Of a stretch of 64,000 bases of DNA, positions 11,297-21,168 are shown piece by piece. How positions within the stretch are numbered: the stretch's first letter is position 1; each line of letters starts with the position of its first letter. Source of the DNA: Symbiodinium natans (taxonomy: Eukaryota; Sar; Dinophyceae; Suessiales; Symbiodiniaceae); NCBI GenBank assembly GCA_905221605.1, contig CAJNDS010002131.1, forward strand, positions 1 to 64,000, in the 5' to 3' direction. The notes beneath the pieces are model-generated. The model had not been told where the DNA came from. It did no database searches and saw only the letters and a list, made by a program, of their open reading frames with translations. Made by a program: the position numbers and the translations under genes.

Positions 11297-11566
11297 CCCT
11301 AAGCCCTAAACCCTAAGCCCTAAACCCTAAACCCAAAACCCAAAACCCAAAACCCAAAACCCAAACCCGAAACCCCAAACCCTAAACCCGAAACCTAATC
11401 TTGGGCTTACGGCTCGGGATTCTGCATTCGGGTCCGAGGCCTCATCGGCTTGAGGATGGACAGCAAAGACCCAACGCAGAGACGCCGCCTTGGAGCTTCA
11501 TAATAAAAGGGGTCGGAATTATTACCAATGGGGTGTAGGGTTTAGGGTTTATGGCTTAGGGTCGGA
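11297..11566. repeat. Telomere-capped cassette 8 (degenerate)
   Basis: C-array 11,297-11,397 contains a block of consecutive CCCAAAA units, then a 139-bp core that ends in a partial family C element, then a short G-array 11,536-11,566. Confidence 0.6.
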
Positions 11567-11602
11567 AACTTTTACTACTAATATTCCCCTATGGTCCCTA
11601 TA
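11559..11602. mobile_element. Partial family C element split by telomeric repeat
   Basis: GGGTCGGAA followed by AATATTCCCCTATGGTCCC is the family C left half. A second GGGGTCGGAATTATTACC start lies at 11,509, with a short TTTAGGG array between them. Confidence 0.45.
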
Positions 11603-11603
11603 C

Positions 11604-11686
11604 GGGGGTTTCCCAAACTTGGGGTACTAAGGGGGCTCTGTTCTATTTTTGGGTATGACAGGGGACCCCGATTTTGGGAAATGCCC
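11604..11686. mobile_element. Family D2 element
   Basis: GGGGGTTTCCCAAACTTGGGG at the left pairs with CCCCGATTTTGGGAAATGCCC at the right. Flanks are ATAC and ATAT. Confidence 0.65.
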
Positions 11687-11725
11687 ATATTATTGAATAG
11701 TACTATAATAATACTATTCTCTAAT

Positions 11726-12205
11726 AACCCTAAACCCTAAACCCGAAACCCTATTAAGGCCCCTTTTGTAGGCTCGGCCAGGGTTTGGGAAGCTTCGGGG
11801 GCGCGGACTCAATCAGATTCCCATGCCCCATTTTGGGGCCAACCCTCAAGGTTTTATATCTAGCTTCGGGTTCGAGACTTTTGCAAGGATTTCTTGTGGC
11901 CAAAAGAGTGCTTGGGTCTGGGGTTTGGGAAGGGAACCTATCCAAAACAGGGAATAATGGTACTACTGGGGGTCGTGGAGATTAAGTTGAGCTTGTTGAA
12001 GCCCCTGAACCCCTGAACGCCTGAACCCCTGAATCCGAAGCCCTAAACCCTAAACTGCCCTAAACCCCACCCCTAAACCCTAAACCCCAAACCCCAAACT
12101 GCCCTAAACCCCAAACGCCAGTTTCTCAGGGTTCGGACGCCAGCGAGCTCCCCGAATCTTTGAAGCCAGGACCTGGCAAAGGCAGCCTCTGCCCTTCCCA
12201 AACAA
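11726..12205. other. Degenerate C-arrays and non-coding DNA
   Basis: Short C-array 11,726-11,753 and a degenerate one at 12,001-12,117 mixing CCCTAAA, CCCCAAA and CCCCTGAA units. No gene seen. Confidence 0.55.
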
Positions 12206-12418
12206 GCCTAAACCCTAAACCCTAAACCCTCAACTCTTAACCCTAAACCCTCACCGAGCCTGAAGTCCGAAACTCCGAAGCCGTAAACTCAAAAGCGAAG
12301 CCCAAGCCCAACCACGAAAGGTTCACAGGCGGTACCGGGGTCAGCTGCGCCCATGCGAGGAACATTCACTCTAGGGTTTAGGGTTTAGGGTTTAAGGTTT
12401 AGGGTTTAGGGTTTAGGG
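12206..12418. repeat. Telomere-capped cassette 9
   Basis: C-array 12,206-12,252, core of about 120 bp, G-array 12,373-12,418 with one TTTAAGG variant. Confidence 0.75.
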
Positions 12419-13552
12419 CCACGCTGGCTTGTGCTGCTCCTGCTTTCGTCAAACGAAAGGATCACCGTTTCCGGATAGGTTGTGTACAAAGCATGTACTT
12501 CCTGGTCAATCCTTTTGGGTTTTAAGGGCCCCGTAAATTCAAGTTTATAAAGTTTATGGCTTGCCAGCTCTAGGTTTCTAGAGACATTATGCTTAATCTT
12601 ACAAACATCACGCGATCTCCACGAATAGGAGTCAGGCCTTCACCGCTTGGAACACTGACCGCTAACGCTGGAGGTTTGGCGTTGTGGTTGAGGCTTTGGG
12701 GAAATGGAGTTTTCCGGCTTTCTGACTTGCTGTGTGGGGCAATAGGGTACAGGGTTGCATGTCACCAGTCGAAGCACTGGGCTCCCCCACCGACTTCGAA
12801 GGACGCTGCGGAATGCCTGGCCCACGGCGTCTGCGGTGGTCAGCACCACCTCAAAAGGGGAGCTCGCGCGACGGGCGCTTAAGTTCGTCTCGAGAACCCA
12901 TATTGGGACTGGGTCGTAGCGGTAATGAACACTTCGCCGAAACCCTTCAGTAGATACCGGGCACACATTCAGAAGGATTTGAATCCTCCCTCTTCAATTG
13001 CCTCAGTTGTAGTACAAAGGTTACCTTGCAAAAAAAGGGGTCAAAAAGGGTCTAAGACACACGTAGCCAGAAGGAAGATTATCAAGCCCTCACGCCAGAA
13101 GCCCTAGCACGCCGCCGCCCCAGCTCGTAACTGTGCCCAGGTGAGATCTGTAACCCCAAGTCCACACAGAACTTGAAACATTAGGGTTTAGGGTTTATAG
13201 GGTTTAGGCAGAAAGCAGACGATTTTTGAGCAGCCCCCTGCCGAAACTCCAGACGCCTGACGCCGCCCAAAAAATCACAACTGAAGCCACCCAACTATCT
13301 GCAAAGGTCTGTGGAGCCTGGGGCCTCCAGCACCTCAGCCCTAAACCCCTTTGACTCCTGCGGAGAGTGACGTGGGTGAACGTGAACCCGCGCAGACATC
13401 CTCGAAGCCCAAACCTTAAGCCCCAAGGTCTACTCTGAATTCAGAGCTTTTTAGGGCCGTTCTGGGATCCACGCTGCCAGCAGCTGTGCGAAGGGGACCG
13501 GTGGTGCCTCAGGCTTGGGCACACGCGCTCTTGAGGTTCAGGGTTTTTGGAA
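12419..13552. other. Non-coding stretch
   Basis: Overlapping ORFs on both strands around 12,589-12,966 (up to 108 codons) show no domain. A minimal G-array lies at 13,182-13,207. Confidence 0.45.
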
Positions 13553-13609
13553 CCCTAAACCCTAAACCCTAAACCCTAAACCCTAAACCCTAAACCCTAA
13601 ACCCTAAAC
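13553..13609 (-). repeat. CCCTAAA array
   Basis: About eight units, with no G-array within 1.5 kb on its right. Confidence 0.9.
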
Positions 13610-13741
13610 ACTCCGGGATCTGAGGATACGTTGTTAGAGGGACGGACTTGGGATTTCGGAACTTGGAGACTATAGGCATTTGCGTTTGCATCACGCGCGA
13701 CGTGCGCGGAGCGTTGTGCACCGGACCTTTATTTCCTGTAG

Positions 13742-13837
13742 CTATACTCCCCTTAGAACCTTAGTTAAAAATATTTTTAATATCCTCTTGGGTTTTATAC
13801 AAACAAACATAAAAAATAATTCCCAAGGGGGATATAG
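13742..13837. mobile_element. Family F2 inverted-repeat element
   Basis: CTATACTCCCCTTAGAACC at the left pairs with TTCCCAAGGGGGATATAG at the right. Close relative of 30,684-30,782. Flanks GTAG and GTAA differ at one base. Confidence 0.75.
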
Positions 13838-13949
13838 GTAAAGCCTGCACTTGCACACCAACACATACAGCGGACAAAAAAACAACATAGCATGGGTGGC
13901 GGCCACATGGCTGAGTGAGGGCTTCGGGTTCTAGGGACCCCAAACCAAG

Positions 13950-13985
13950 ACCCTAAACCCTAAACCCTAAACCTTAAACCCTGAA
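13950..13985 (-). repeat. CCCTAAA array, short
   Basis: Four to five units with one CCTTAAA variant. Confidence 0.8.
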
Positions 13986-14091
13986 CACCCCAATTCAGCA
14001 AAGCAAAGCAAACAAGCAGGCGTGAGGGTTTCACGGCTCGGGTTCAAGATTGCGGTTGCTGCGCAGGCCCCGAAGCCCATCATAAAGAAAC

Positions 14092-14184
14092 CTTAATAAT
14101 TAGAATAGGCTTTTGGGGGTCACTAAAGTAAACTTATCTGTAGACACATAAGAGAAGACTACTAGTAATTCTTCCGACCCCTAT
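14092..14184. mobile_element. Family C element, reverse orientation
   Basis: AATTAGAATAGG, TTTTGGGGGT and TTCCGACCCCTATA in the order expected for a reversed family C copy. The left terminus is incomplete. Confidence 0.65.
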
Positions 14185-14619
14185 AGTGCCCGAATCCCAA
14201 AATCTGGGCTTAGCGTCGGGCCCGTGGGGCTCAGGGATAGACGGTTCAGGGAGATCGATTTCAAACTCTAATTTAGCTGTGAGATATAGTCCCAGAAACC
14301 AGAACTCCACGGACAACTTTGGCTGATCTGAGCCCATCGGCGGTTGGGGGCCCGCAGGTGTCGTGTCCCACATGCCAAGGCGGCACCGTCTGGGCAGGTT
14401 GGTTTCAATATTATCTGTACTTTCGGCTTTTCGGTGCCCTGGGAGGAGGTATGTACTTCTTGGCTGAACTTGAGTAACACCGAATAAGCCTGGAAACAAA
14501 AGCTGCTCAGCATAGGACCCAAAAGCCCAGCTATGCATTTCGGCTGCGGAAAGAGCATTTAGGGCGCATGGTGACCCAGCCACCCTCCGCATTCGCCAAG
14601 CCTAAGCTCCAAAAACTTT

Positions 14620-14800
14620 AGCCCTATATGCCCTGAGCCCTAAGCCCTCATCCCTAAGCCCTGAGCCCTGAGCCCTAAACCCTAAACCTAGACCCTAAGC
14701 CCTAAGCCCTAAGCCCTAAACCCGAAATCCTAAACCCGAAGCCCTAAACCCTAAACCCTAAACCCTAAGCCCTAAGCCCTAAGCCCTAATCCCGAAATCC
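14620..14800 (-). repeat. Degenerate C-array (CCCTAAG/CCCTGAG/CCCTAAA)
   Basis: About 25 heptamers. CCCTAAG units occur in runs of three, showing block-wise variant spread. Confidence 0.8.
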
Positions 14801-14860
14801 TGAAGGGCAAAACGCGCCAGCTCCTCGAGTTGCTTGGCGTTCAGGGCTTTTGTTCCTTCT

Positions 14861-15025
14861 ATATTAATATACATATAAATCTGATTATAAATATAAATAT
14901 CAATATCAATATAAATATGAATAAACAAATACAAATAAATAAATGAATATGTATATATTTATGTTTATATTTATATTTATATTTCTGTGTAAGAATACGA
15001 TATTATTTTATATTCTGCTATATTA
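14861..15025. repeat. AT-rich low-complexity tract
   Basis: Repeated AATATAAATAT and TTTATATTTATA words, sharply AT-rich against a GC-rich background. Confidence 0.8.
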
Positions 15026-15174
15026 GGTTAGGCATTGCACATCGAACCTTTCTGCAAAGTCCAGGACTCCAATTCCACACCGGGACTTCGGTTGCTTGCT
15101 GCTCCCGGAGCCCACGCTCTTTCCAGCCACACATGCCAGGCCGATAGCCCCTGAAGGTCCCTTGAACACAAAGA

Positions 15175-15267
15175 GGGTTTAGGGTTTAGGGTTTAGGGCT
15201 TAGGGCTTAGGGTTTAGGGTTTAGGGTTTAGGGTTTAGGGTTTAGAGTCTAGGGTTTAGGGTTTAGG
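15175..15267 (+). repeat. TTTAGGG array
   Basis: About 13 units including two adjacent CTTAGGG variants. A smaller G-array follows at 15,394-15,426. Confidence 0.9.
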
Positions 15268-15552
15268 ACCCCCATCTCCCCACCGACCATGAACGATCTA
15301 GGCCTTAGGTTTTGCAGGACCTCCGAGCCACAACCCCCCTCACGAGCTCGTTTGCTGCCTTGTCCAGAAGCTCGTCGTAGTCTTCCATTCGGCCTTTAGG
15401 GTTTAGGGTTTAGGGTTTAGGGTTTACACCGCCCTGAAGGCCGAACATTGGCAACTTGTGAAGGCAACACTGCGCAAATCACTGAAGCGGCTGGCCGTGG
15501 TCGTACTTGCGGAACAGGAACATGGCCTTGGCCAGCTAAGATTTGGTTTTTA

Positions 15553-15650
15553 CTTAGTTGCTGGGGAATCAAAAGGTTAACCTTTGGGATTATGAGGCAG
15601 GGGATTATACTACCCCAAAAAGGTTAAAGGTTACCTACTCTGCTACTAGG
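15553..15650. mobile_element. Family E element, TSD TTTA
   Basis: 98 bp from CTTAGTTGCTGGGG to CTCTGCTACTAGG. Flanked by TTTA at 15,549-15,552 and 15,651-15,654. It lacks a few bases near the left end compared with the 103-bp copies. Confidence 0.9.
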
Positions 15651-15765
15651 TTTAGAGGTTGGGGACACCATTTGGGTGCAGCGGCTGCTGAGCTTTTGAA
15701 ACCACACATCAGCTGGTGCACAGCATCTTGTGTGGCAAGGGTGTACGTGCGGAAATCGGAAACCA

Positions 15766-15821
15766 CTAAACCCTAAACCCTAAACCCTAAACCCTAAACC
15801 CTAAACCCTAAACCCTAAACC
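15766..15821 (-). repeat. CCCTAAA array
   Basis: About eight perfect units between two family E elements. Confidence 0.9.
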
Positions 15822-15904
15822 GGGACCTAGCACTCGGCACCTCGCCACTTATGCTTGGTTGACTTATGTTGCAGGCCTTACTTGCCTGAAGCCCTCAAAC
15901 TCTC

Positions 15905-16007
15905 CCTAGTTGTCCAGTAACCTGGGGGAATTCGAGGTTAACCTTTGGGATTATAAGGGGATTCTACTACCCCAAAAAGGTTAAAGGTTACCTACTCTAC
16001 TACTAGG
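15905..16007. mobile_element. Family E element, TSD TCTC
   Basis: 103 bp, differing from 11,092-11,194 at only a few positions. Flanked by TCTC at 15,901-15,904 and 16,008-16,011. Confidence 0.92.
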
Positions 16008-16372
16008 TCTCTGAAACCTTGCTATAGCGTGAACCTCCAGGCCACAAAGCTCCAGCGACCGCAAAACCCCGAAGACCAACGTCTTGAGCCCTAGGCACCA
16101 AAGCCCAAGACCAAAAGACTTTGTATGTCGATCCCTGAAACCTTTCCCCAAAGCATTTGTAAACCCTAGAGTGCCTAGTAGAGTCCCCAAGACCCGACCC
16201 CTGGTGGACCCCAAAAGCCCTCACCTCCCTTGCCTGCAGAAATGGGACCCGTGCGCGCTCGAAGCCCAACTTCTCAAACGCGTTCGCCATCAGCTGCGGC
16301 ATCCTTTCCCCACCAAGGGTTTAGGGTTTAGGGTTTTCGGTTTAGGGTTTAGGATGGGTTTAGGGGTTCCTT

Positions 16373-16475
16373 CTTAGTTGTCCGGTAACCTGGGGGAATA
16401 GAAGGTTAACCTTCGGGAGTATAAGGGGATGATACTACCCCAAGAAGGTTAAAGGTTACCTACTCTACTACTAGG
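16373..16475. mobile_element. Family E element, TSD CCTT
   Basis: 103 bp from CTTAGTTGTCCGGTAACC to CTCTACTACTAGG. Flanked by CCTT at 16,369-16,372 and 16,476-16,479. Confidence 0.92.
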
Positions 16476-16479
16476 CCTT

Positions 16480-17072
16480 TCAAGGCTGGGGATTTGGGAT
16501 TTATGGGCCATTCAGAGCCCTGCCCTTGTCAAGCGCCATTTCTTTGCCTCAGGAAACAGCTTCTTTTCCTTTTCCTGACCCCGAGCGTTCGGGACCCACC
16601 GCCCTGCCAGGTAGGAACGAAAATCCATCCAAACAAGGGTTTGTAGTATTAGGGTCTCAGGTTTATGGTTTAGGGTTTAGGATTTAGGGCGGGGGTTCTT
16701 ATCGTTGTCCGAACGAGCAGCCCGTTCTTGTGGCATGCTGATAGAGCAATTTTCACGCTTTAGGGCTGCTACAGGAGGTGTTACCCCCCCCCCCCCTTAG
16801 ACGGCAGAGATTTCAAAAGGGGCGACTGACGGACCGGGTTTTGGGGCCAGTTTCTTTTTTTTCACCAGAGGTAACTTATGTGTTAGGGGGAAGGGATTAG
16901 GGCTTAGGCGCCGGAGGCTTAGGGGTCAAGGGACGTTTAGGGACATGGATGTAGCTGCCAGTGCAATGTTCCAAGTGTCATGTGCTGTGATCGCAGGTCC
17001 TCTCTCGTCTTTTCACGTAGCCTGCGCTCATGGTGTTGACCTGGTCAAGGCAGGGGCGTGTCTACGATGGGG
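16480..17072. other. Non-coding stretch
   Basis: Weak degenerate G-repeats at 16,641-16,688 and a 13-base C run at about 16,785. No gene seen. Confidence 0.5.
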
Positions 17073-17178
17073 CATACGGGGGTTTACGAGAATAAGGGGC
17101 CCCCTCGTCCTCAAATAGTAGCGTTCCCTTATAATAAGGACCCCAATAGGGTACCCCTCATGTCGTAAACCCCATATG
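17073..17178. mobile_element. Family D1 inverted-repeat element
   Basis: 106 bp. CATACGGGGGTTTACGAGAA at the left pairs with GTCGTAAACCCCATATG at the right. Confidence 0.75.
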
Positions 17179-17402
17179 GCAAGCCGGCCAGCCGCCACTT
17201 GTGGCTAGGTGGTTTATAGAGCTTATAGGGCTTCGGGAAAGAAAAGCCCCAAAAGATCGAGACCCTGAATCCCGATATACCTGGCAAAACACTGTGCGCA
17301 AGACCTGTAAGGTTCAACCAATGCTAGTCTGTAACCGCCCAAGCTATACTGAACGTGGAACCCTAGCAAATTTCTTAGGAATTATAGTGCCCAAAAAGCC
17401 AA

Positions 17403-17511
17403 CCCAAAGAGCCCAATATCCCTTAATTAGGGAATATTGCATAATTTATATAGGGATCCTTAGTATGGTTTAAGGTGCATTCCTAAACTAAGGGGTATTG
17501 GGCTCTTTGGG
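17403..17511. mobile_element. Family H long-hairpin element
   Basis: CCCAAAGAGCCCAATATCCC at the left pairs with the right end GGGTATTGGGCTCTTTGGG over about 20 bp. Relatives at 44,344 and 46,381. No exact TSD found. Confidence 0.75.
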
Positions 17512-17657
17512 AATTTATATTCCAGCTATCCCTAAGTCCCGACGCCCCAGAGTCCTGACGAGGCTCTGACACGGAAGTGCGGAAATGACGAGTCGAAGCA
17601 TACGGCGACCTGCTGGTGCACGCACGCTCTTGCTTTCGTGGGCAGAGTAGTTGTCAT

Positions 17658-17700
17658 GTTTAGGGTTTAGGGTTTAGGGTTTAGGGTTTACGGTTTAGGG
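17658..17700 (+). repeat. TTTAGGG array
   Basis: Six units. A second G-array lies at 18,002-18,049. The 300 bp between carries a 98-codon minus-strand ORF that I could not assign. Confidence 0.85.
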
Positions 17701-18049
17701 GTAGCATCGTAGACTGTACCTGAGTCTCAATAGACAGGAAAATGCGATGCCGACCTGGACGCCCTGGTATGCGTTGGAGTAGAAGAACTGCTCATGCTCC
17801 CCGACCTGGGTTATCACGAAGCCAAGTCCGGGGAGGGCAACGGTAGAAACACACGCAAAGCCAGCTCCGTGGGAGTCCGAGAGATGTACCCGCAAGTCCT
17901 TTTGGAATTGGAACGTCTTCATGCGCGCAGTCCGTCCCAGAAACACCATGGGGCCTGAGCAGACAGTGCTGTTGCTTGCAACTTCTGACATGCAGGTGTG
18001 GGGTTTAGGGTTTAGGGTTTGGGGTTTAGGGTTTAGGGTTTAGGTTTAG

Positions 18050-18543
18050 GCCACAAGCACCAGGGCTGGCGCAGATTTCCACGCGAATGCAGCCGTCCGG
18101 TAGCAACTCCTAGTGGCTCCAGGGTTAGACGGCTTCGCTTCTAGGCATCTTTGTCTGCCAGTCTGCTGAAAGGCAGTCCTGAAAGCGTGAACCCGAAGAT
18201 GTACTTAAACGAGCGAAGGTGCTGGGCGTGCTTGAGAATTACTCGGGGCTTTTGGTTACGGGCGTTTAGTGTTTAGGTAGTTTGGTAGTTTGGTAGTTTC
18301 CGGTTGAAAACTTCGGGCTTGGGACCTCGGATCAGATTCCTTGTGCGATGGCGTAGTGTTGCTGTTTGGGGTTGCCCCACTTCTACCACCGTTTACTACT
18401 CAATCGGCTGCGTTGCCGGCGGGCTGTCCCCGCGGGTCACTACAAAGCTGCTTGTTTGCAGATACAGGCCATATAGCCCAGGGGTTGCAGGGTAGGAAGG
18501 GGCAGAGGTTGGGGTTTAGGGGCCAGGGCTTTTAAGGGACTCA
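18050..18543. other. Non-coding stretch
   Basis: No gene recognised. Short ORFs at 18,304-18,535 plus are without features. Confidence 0.5.
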
Positions 18544-18614
18544 AAGGAGGGACCCTTGTAAGAAGGCATATATACAAGGATTATATAGGGGAACTTGATT
18601 AAGGGTCCCTCCTT
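18544..18614. mobile_element. Family I inverted-repeat element
   Basis: 71 bp with perfect 14-bp ends: AAGGAGGGACCCTT (18,544-18,557) and AAGGGTCCCTCCTT (18,601-18,614). No clear TSD. Confidence 0.75.
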
Positions 18615-18652
18615 ATATCCCTTAATTTACAGCGCAGGGCTATGCCATAATT

Positions 18653-18721
18653 CCCTAAACCCTAAACCCTAAACCCCTAACCCCTAACCCCTAAACCCTA
18701 AACCCTAAACCCTAAACCCTA
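18653..18721 (-). repeat. CCCTAAA array with CCCCTAA block
   Basis: About nine units with three adjacent CCCCTAA variants in the middle. Confidence 0.9.
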
Positions 18722-18817
18722 CATGGCTGTTTTTGCAGCATACCCAGCCTCCACCATGGGCTCCAGGAACAGCTGCTGATTGGTCACGCGCAACCTGGCA
18801 GTGCAGCAAAGGCTCCA

Positions 18818-18895
18818 CCCTAAACCCTAAACCCTAAAACCTAAACCCTAAACCCTAAACCCTAAACCCTAAACACTAAACCCTAAACCCTAAAC
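18818..18895 (-). repeat. CCCTAAA array
   Basis: Eleven units, one CACTAAA variant. It follows the previous C-array in the same orientation. Confidence 0.9.
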
Positions 18896-19313
18896 AGGGA
18901 TTCTAGTAACCTCCAATCCTGGGGAAATCCTGTGCGCCAAAACCCTATTATCCCTGCACTGTCGAACCCGCTCTGTGCTTGGTGAGTGCGCGCCTGCCGC
19001 GGAAGGCTCCAAATCCGCGCTCATCCTACGCAGTCTGGCTTGGGACAAAGAATTCGGGGCTTTTGGCCTGAGGACCTCGCACCAAGCCCGAGGCGAGAAG
19101 ATCCTACATCCTACAATTTCCCTCAGCCTCCCTCAGTAACCTCCGAACCGGTCATTCTCAAAGGCCTCAACGACGTCCAGCCATGCTGGAGGGCGTCGAC
19201 GCAAGCGCTTCAGGCTTTTGGTTTAAGGCTCAGGGCCCGCCCCTCCCGCCCGCCATATCTGCCTCTTGGACCGGAAAGCCCAAGATGTCGAAGGGCCTCG
19301 CTGACACCACGAA
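18896..19313. other. Non-coding stretch
   Basis: A 111-codon ORF (18,986-19,321 plus) runs into the next telomeric array and is not recognisable. Confidence 0.45.
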
Positions 19314-19353
19314 AACCCTAAACCCTAAACCCTAAACCCTAAACCCTAAACCC
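19314..19353 (-). repeat. CCCTAAA array
   Basis: Five to six units. Confidence 0.85.
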
Positions 19354-19476
19354 TTGAGCTGTATGACAAGGGACCTCAAGACGAAAAATCATTCTCCGGT
19401 CCTCACCGCACTCTGATCGCTGAAAACCAGCTCCCTAACCCACTTATAAAGCCCCTTAAGTGGCCTGATATAGTTA

Positions 19477-19551
19477 TATATGTACAGCTATAAGTACAGT
19501 TATGGTAGGCTAATTAAGATATAGTTAGATGTACAGCTATAAGTACAGTTG
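19477..19551 (+). repeat. Local duplication of a 22-bp AT-rich word
   Basis: ATGTACAGCTATAAGTACAG occurs twice about 53 bp apart within an AT-rich patch. Confidence 0.7.
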
Positions 19552-19614
19552 TATAGTTGGTTAATGAATAAGTACCATGAACCTCCAAGTAAACTCAGAG
19601 CCTGAAGGTAAACC

Positions 19615-19847
19615 CGAAATCCTAAACCCTAACCTGCCCTAAACCGTAAACCCTAAACCCTACACCCTGCTACGGCCTCGTTTTGTCAGCCAAGGCGCTT
19701 CCACAGCGAGTAGTGGCGGCTCCGCATCTTCCACAGCATGCACTCCAGGCCTTATGATATGGGTTTAGGGTTTAGGGTTTAGGGTTTAGGGTTTAGGGTT
19801 TAGGGTTTAGGGTTTAGGGTTTAGGGTTTAGGGTTTAGGGTTTAGGG
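19615..19847. repeat. Telomere-capped cassette 10
   Basis: Degenerate C-array 19,615-19,668, core of about 95 bp, G-array 19,764-19,847 (12 perfect units). Confidence 0.8.
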
Positions 19848-19985
19848 CTACTGGGGTCGGAAGAATTACTCAATGTAGCCCCTTAGGGCCCTATATAAAT
19901 TCTGCTAGAAGAACCCCCCCCCTCCCCCCCCCAAAAAAAAAAACAAAAAAAAACCTGTTCTAATGATTAATTCAGGCCCCTATAG
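19848..19985. mobile_element. Family C element with C/A homopolymers
   Basis: CTGGGGTCGGAAG at the left, CCCTTAGGGCCCTATATAAA inside, TTAATTCAGGCCCCTATAG at the right. Internal C and A runs make it longer than the other copies. It starts directly at the end of a G-array. Confidence 0.7.
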
Positions 19986-20016
19986 CTAGGGCTTAAGCGC
20001 GTCTGGAGCTTTTAGG

Positions 20017-20107
20017 TTGGCCCCTTAGAACCCTCTGAAATATATTCCTAAGTATGATCCTCTTCAAGCCAACTAGGGAAAGTAACAAATATTTTCAAGG
20101 GCCTACC
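20017..20107. mobile_element. Family J element, TSD TAGG
   Basis: 91 bp from TTGGCCCCTTAGAACCC to AAGGGCCTACC. Flanked by TAGG at 20,013-20,016 and 20,108-20,111. Confidence 0.8.
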
Positions 20108-20212
20108 TAGGTAGGGGAGACATGAGTCTTTTGTGCTTCCGCCGCTTAGATGCAGTCAACCCTCCGTCCTTCCAAGGAAATCAGACTTCCAGGGTGTGAA
20201 GGCTTGATGCAC

Positions 20213-20362
20213 CCTAAACCCTAAACCCTAAACCCTAAACCCGAAACACGAAGGTCGCCGAGCTGTAGGGCCTTTGAGAAGCAGAAATATCTAAATACAC
20301 ACGTGCAAAAAATCAGGCGAAAAAAACATGTGCGGGTTTAGAGTTTAGGGTTTAAGGTTTAC
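20213..20362. repeat. Telomere-capped cassette 11 (small)
   Basis: C-array 20,213-20,243, core of about 92 bp, degenerate G-array 20,336-20,362. Confidence 0.65.
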
Positions 20363-21049
20363 GTGGAGAATGGCCGCATAGCACCCAGAAGCCTGTGAGT
20401 GGCAAACTCAGACCGACCTAAGGCAAGGTCAACGTCTTCATGGGGCATCGTTTGCGCTAACGTTTAGTGAGTCCAGTCCTATCCCGTCACATTCCGGGGA
20501 CTTGGGAAGTCAGCCACGCTGTTCTTTACAAGCTCTTTCGGATGTCATAAGTACGGCGCCCTTGCAAATCAATGTCCGGACCCTCAAGGGGGAGGACCGG
20601 TTCAAGACTGTCTTGGTCGTTTAGGAGGGGGTGAGAGGGGGGGGGTGGGGGGGTATGCACATACAAGCCGGCAGAACGCTGCCTGCGGCGGAGGTTGAAT
20701 AAGGCCGAGCTGAAGCAAACTCGGAGGTGGGTTGCGGTGGCAGCTGCTACGGCCTGTGGCTAGGGAACTCGAGGCAAAGACTCTGAATGAAGCAGCCTGC
20801 CTCACGAAGCCCGGAACTTGTACCAGTGGCACAGAAATCCCAAACAGCACCCGACTGCTGTCACAGTGCTTTGGAGGCGCATGAATGGATTGAGTGGGTG
20901 AAGTCGTCGTCCAGCACCAACACAAACCTCGGCGAACTGGCCCGCAACTTTGGGATGCTAGTTAAAGAGCAACTGGCCTGCACTGATTCCAAACCCGAAG
21001 CCCTCAAATCCTAAACCTAATAGGAATCTGGGACGAAAAAGCTGCCCTA
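20363..21049. other. Non-coding stretch
   Basis: Contains a G-rich tract (20,621-20,653). Overlapping short ORFs (20,602-21,014) carry no recognisable domain. Confidence 0.45.
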
Positions 21050-21087
21050 TTTGGTTTAAGAGGGGCTGAGAAGGGTCCCCCTCCCCC

Positions 21088-21118
<31 letters not shown>

Positions 21119-21168
21119 AGAAAAAAAAGAAAAAAACAGAACGATGAAATAAGGGCCTACTCTGGGTC
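21050..21168. mobile_element. Dispersed repeat, family M, with poly-C/poly-A expansion
   Basis: Same opening and closing words as 1,503-1,572, but the centre is about 27 C followed by A-rich DNA. Confidence 0.5.

Noticed and set aside
17695-17991. 98-codon minus-strand ORF between two G-arrays, protein-like in composition
   Set aside because: No domain or family recognised, no splice or start evidence, and its ends abut telomeric repeats.
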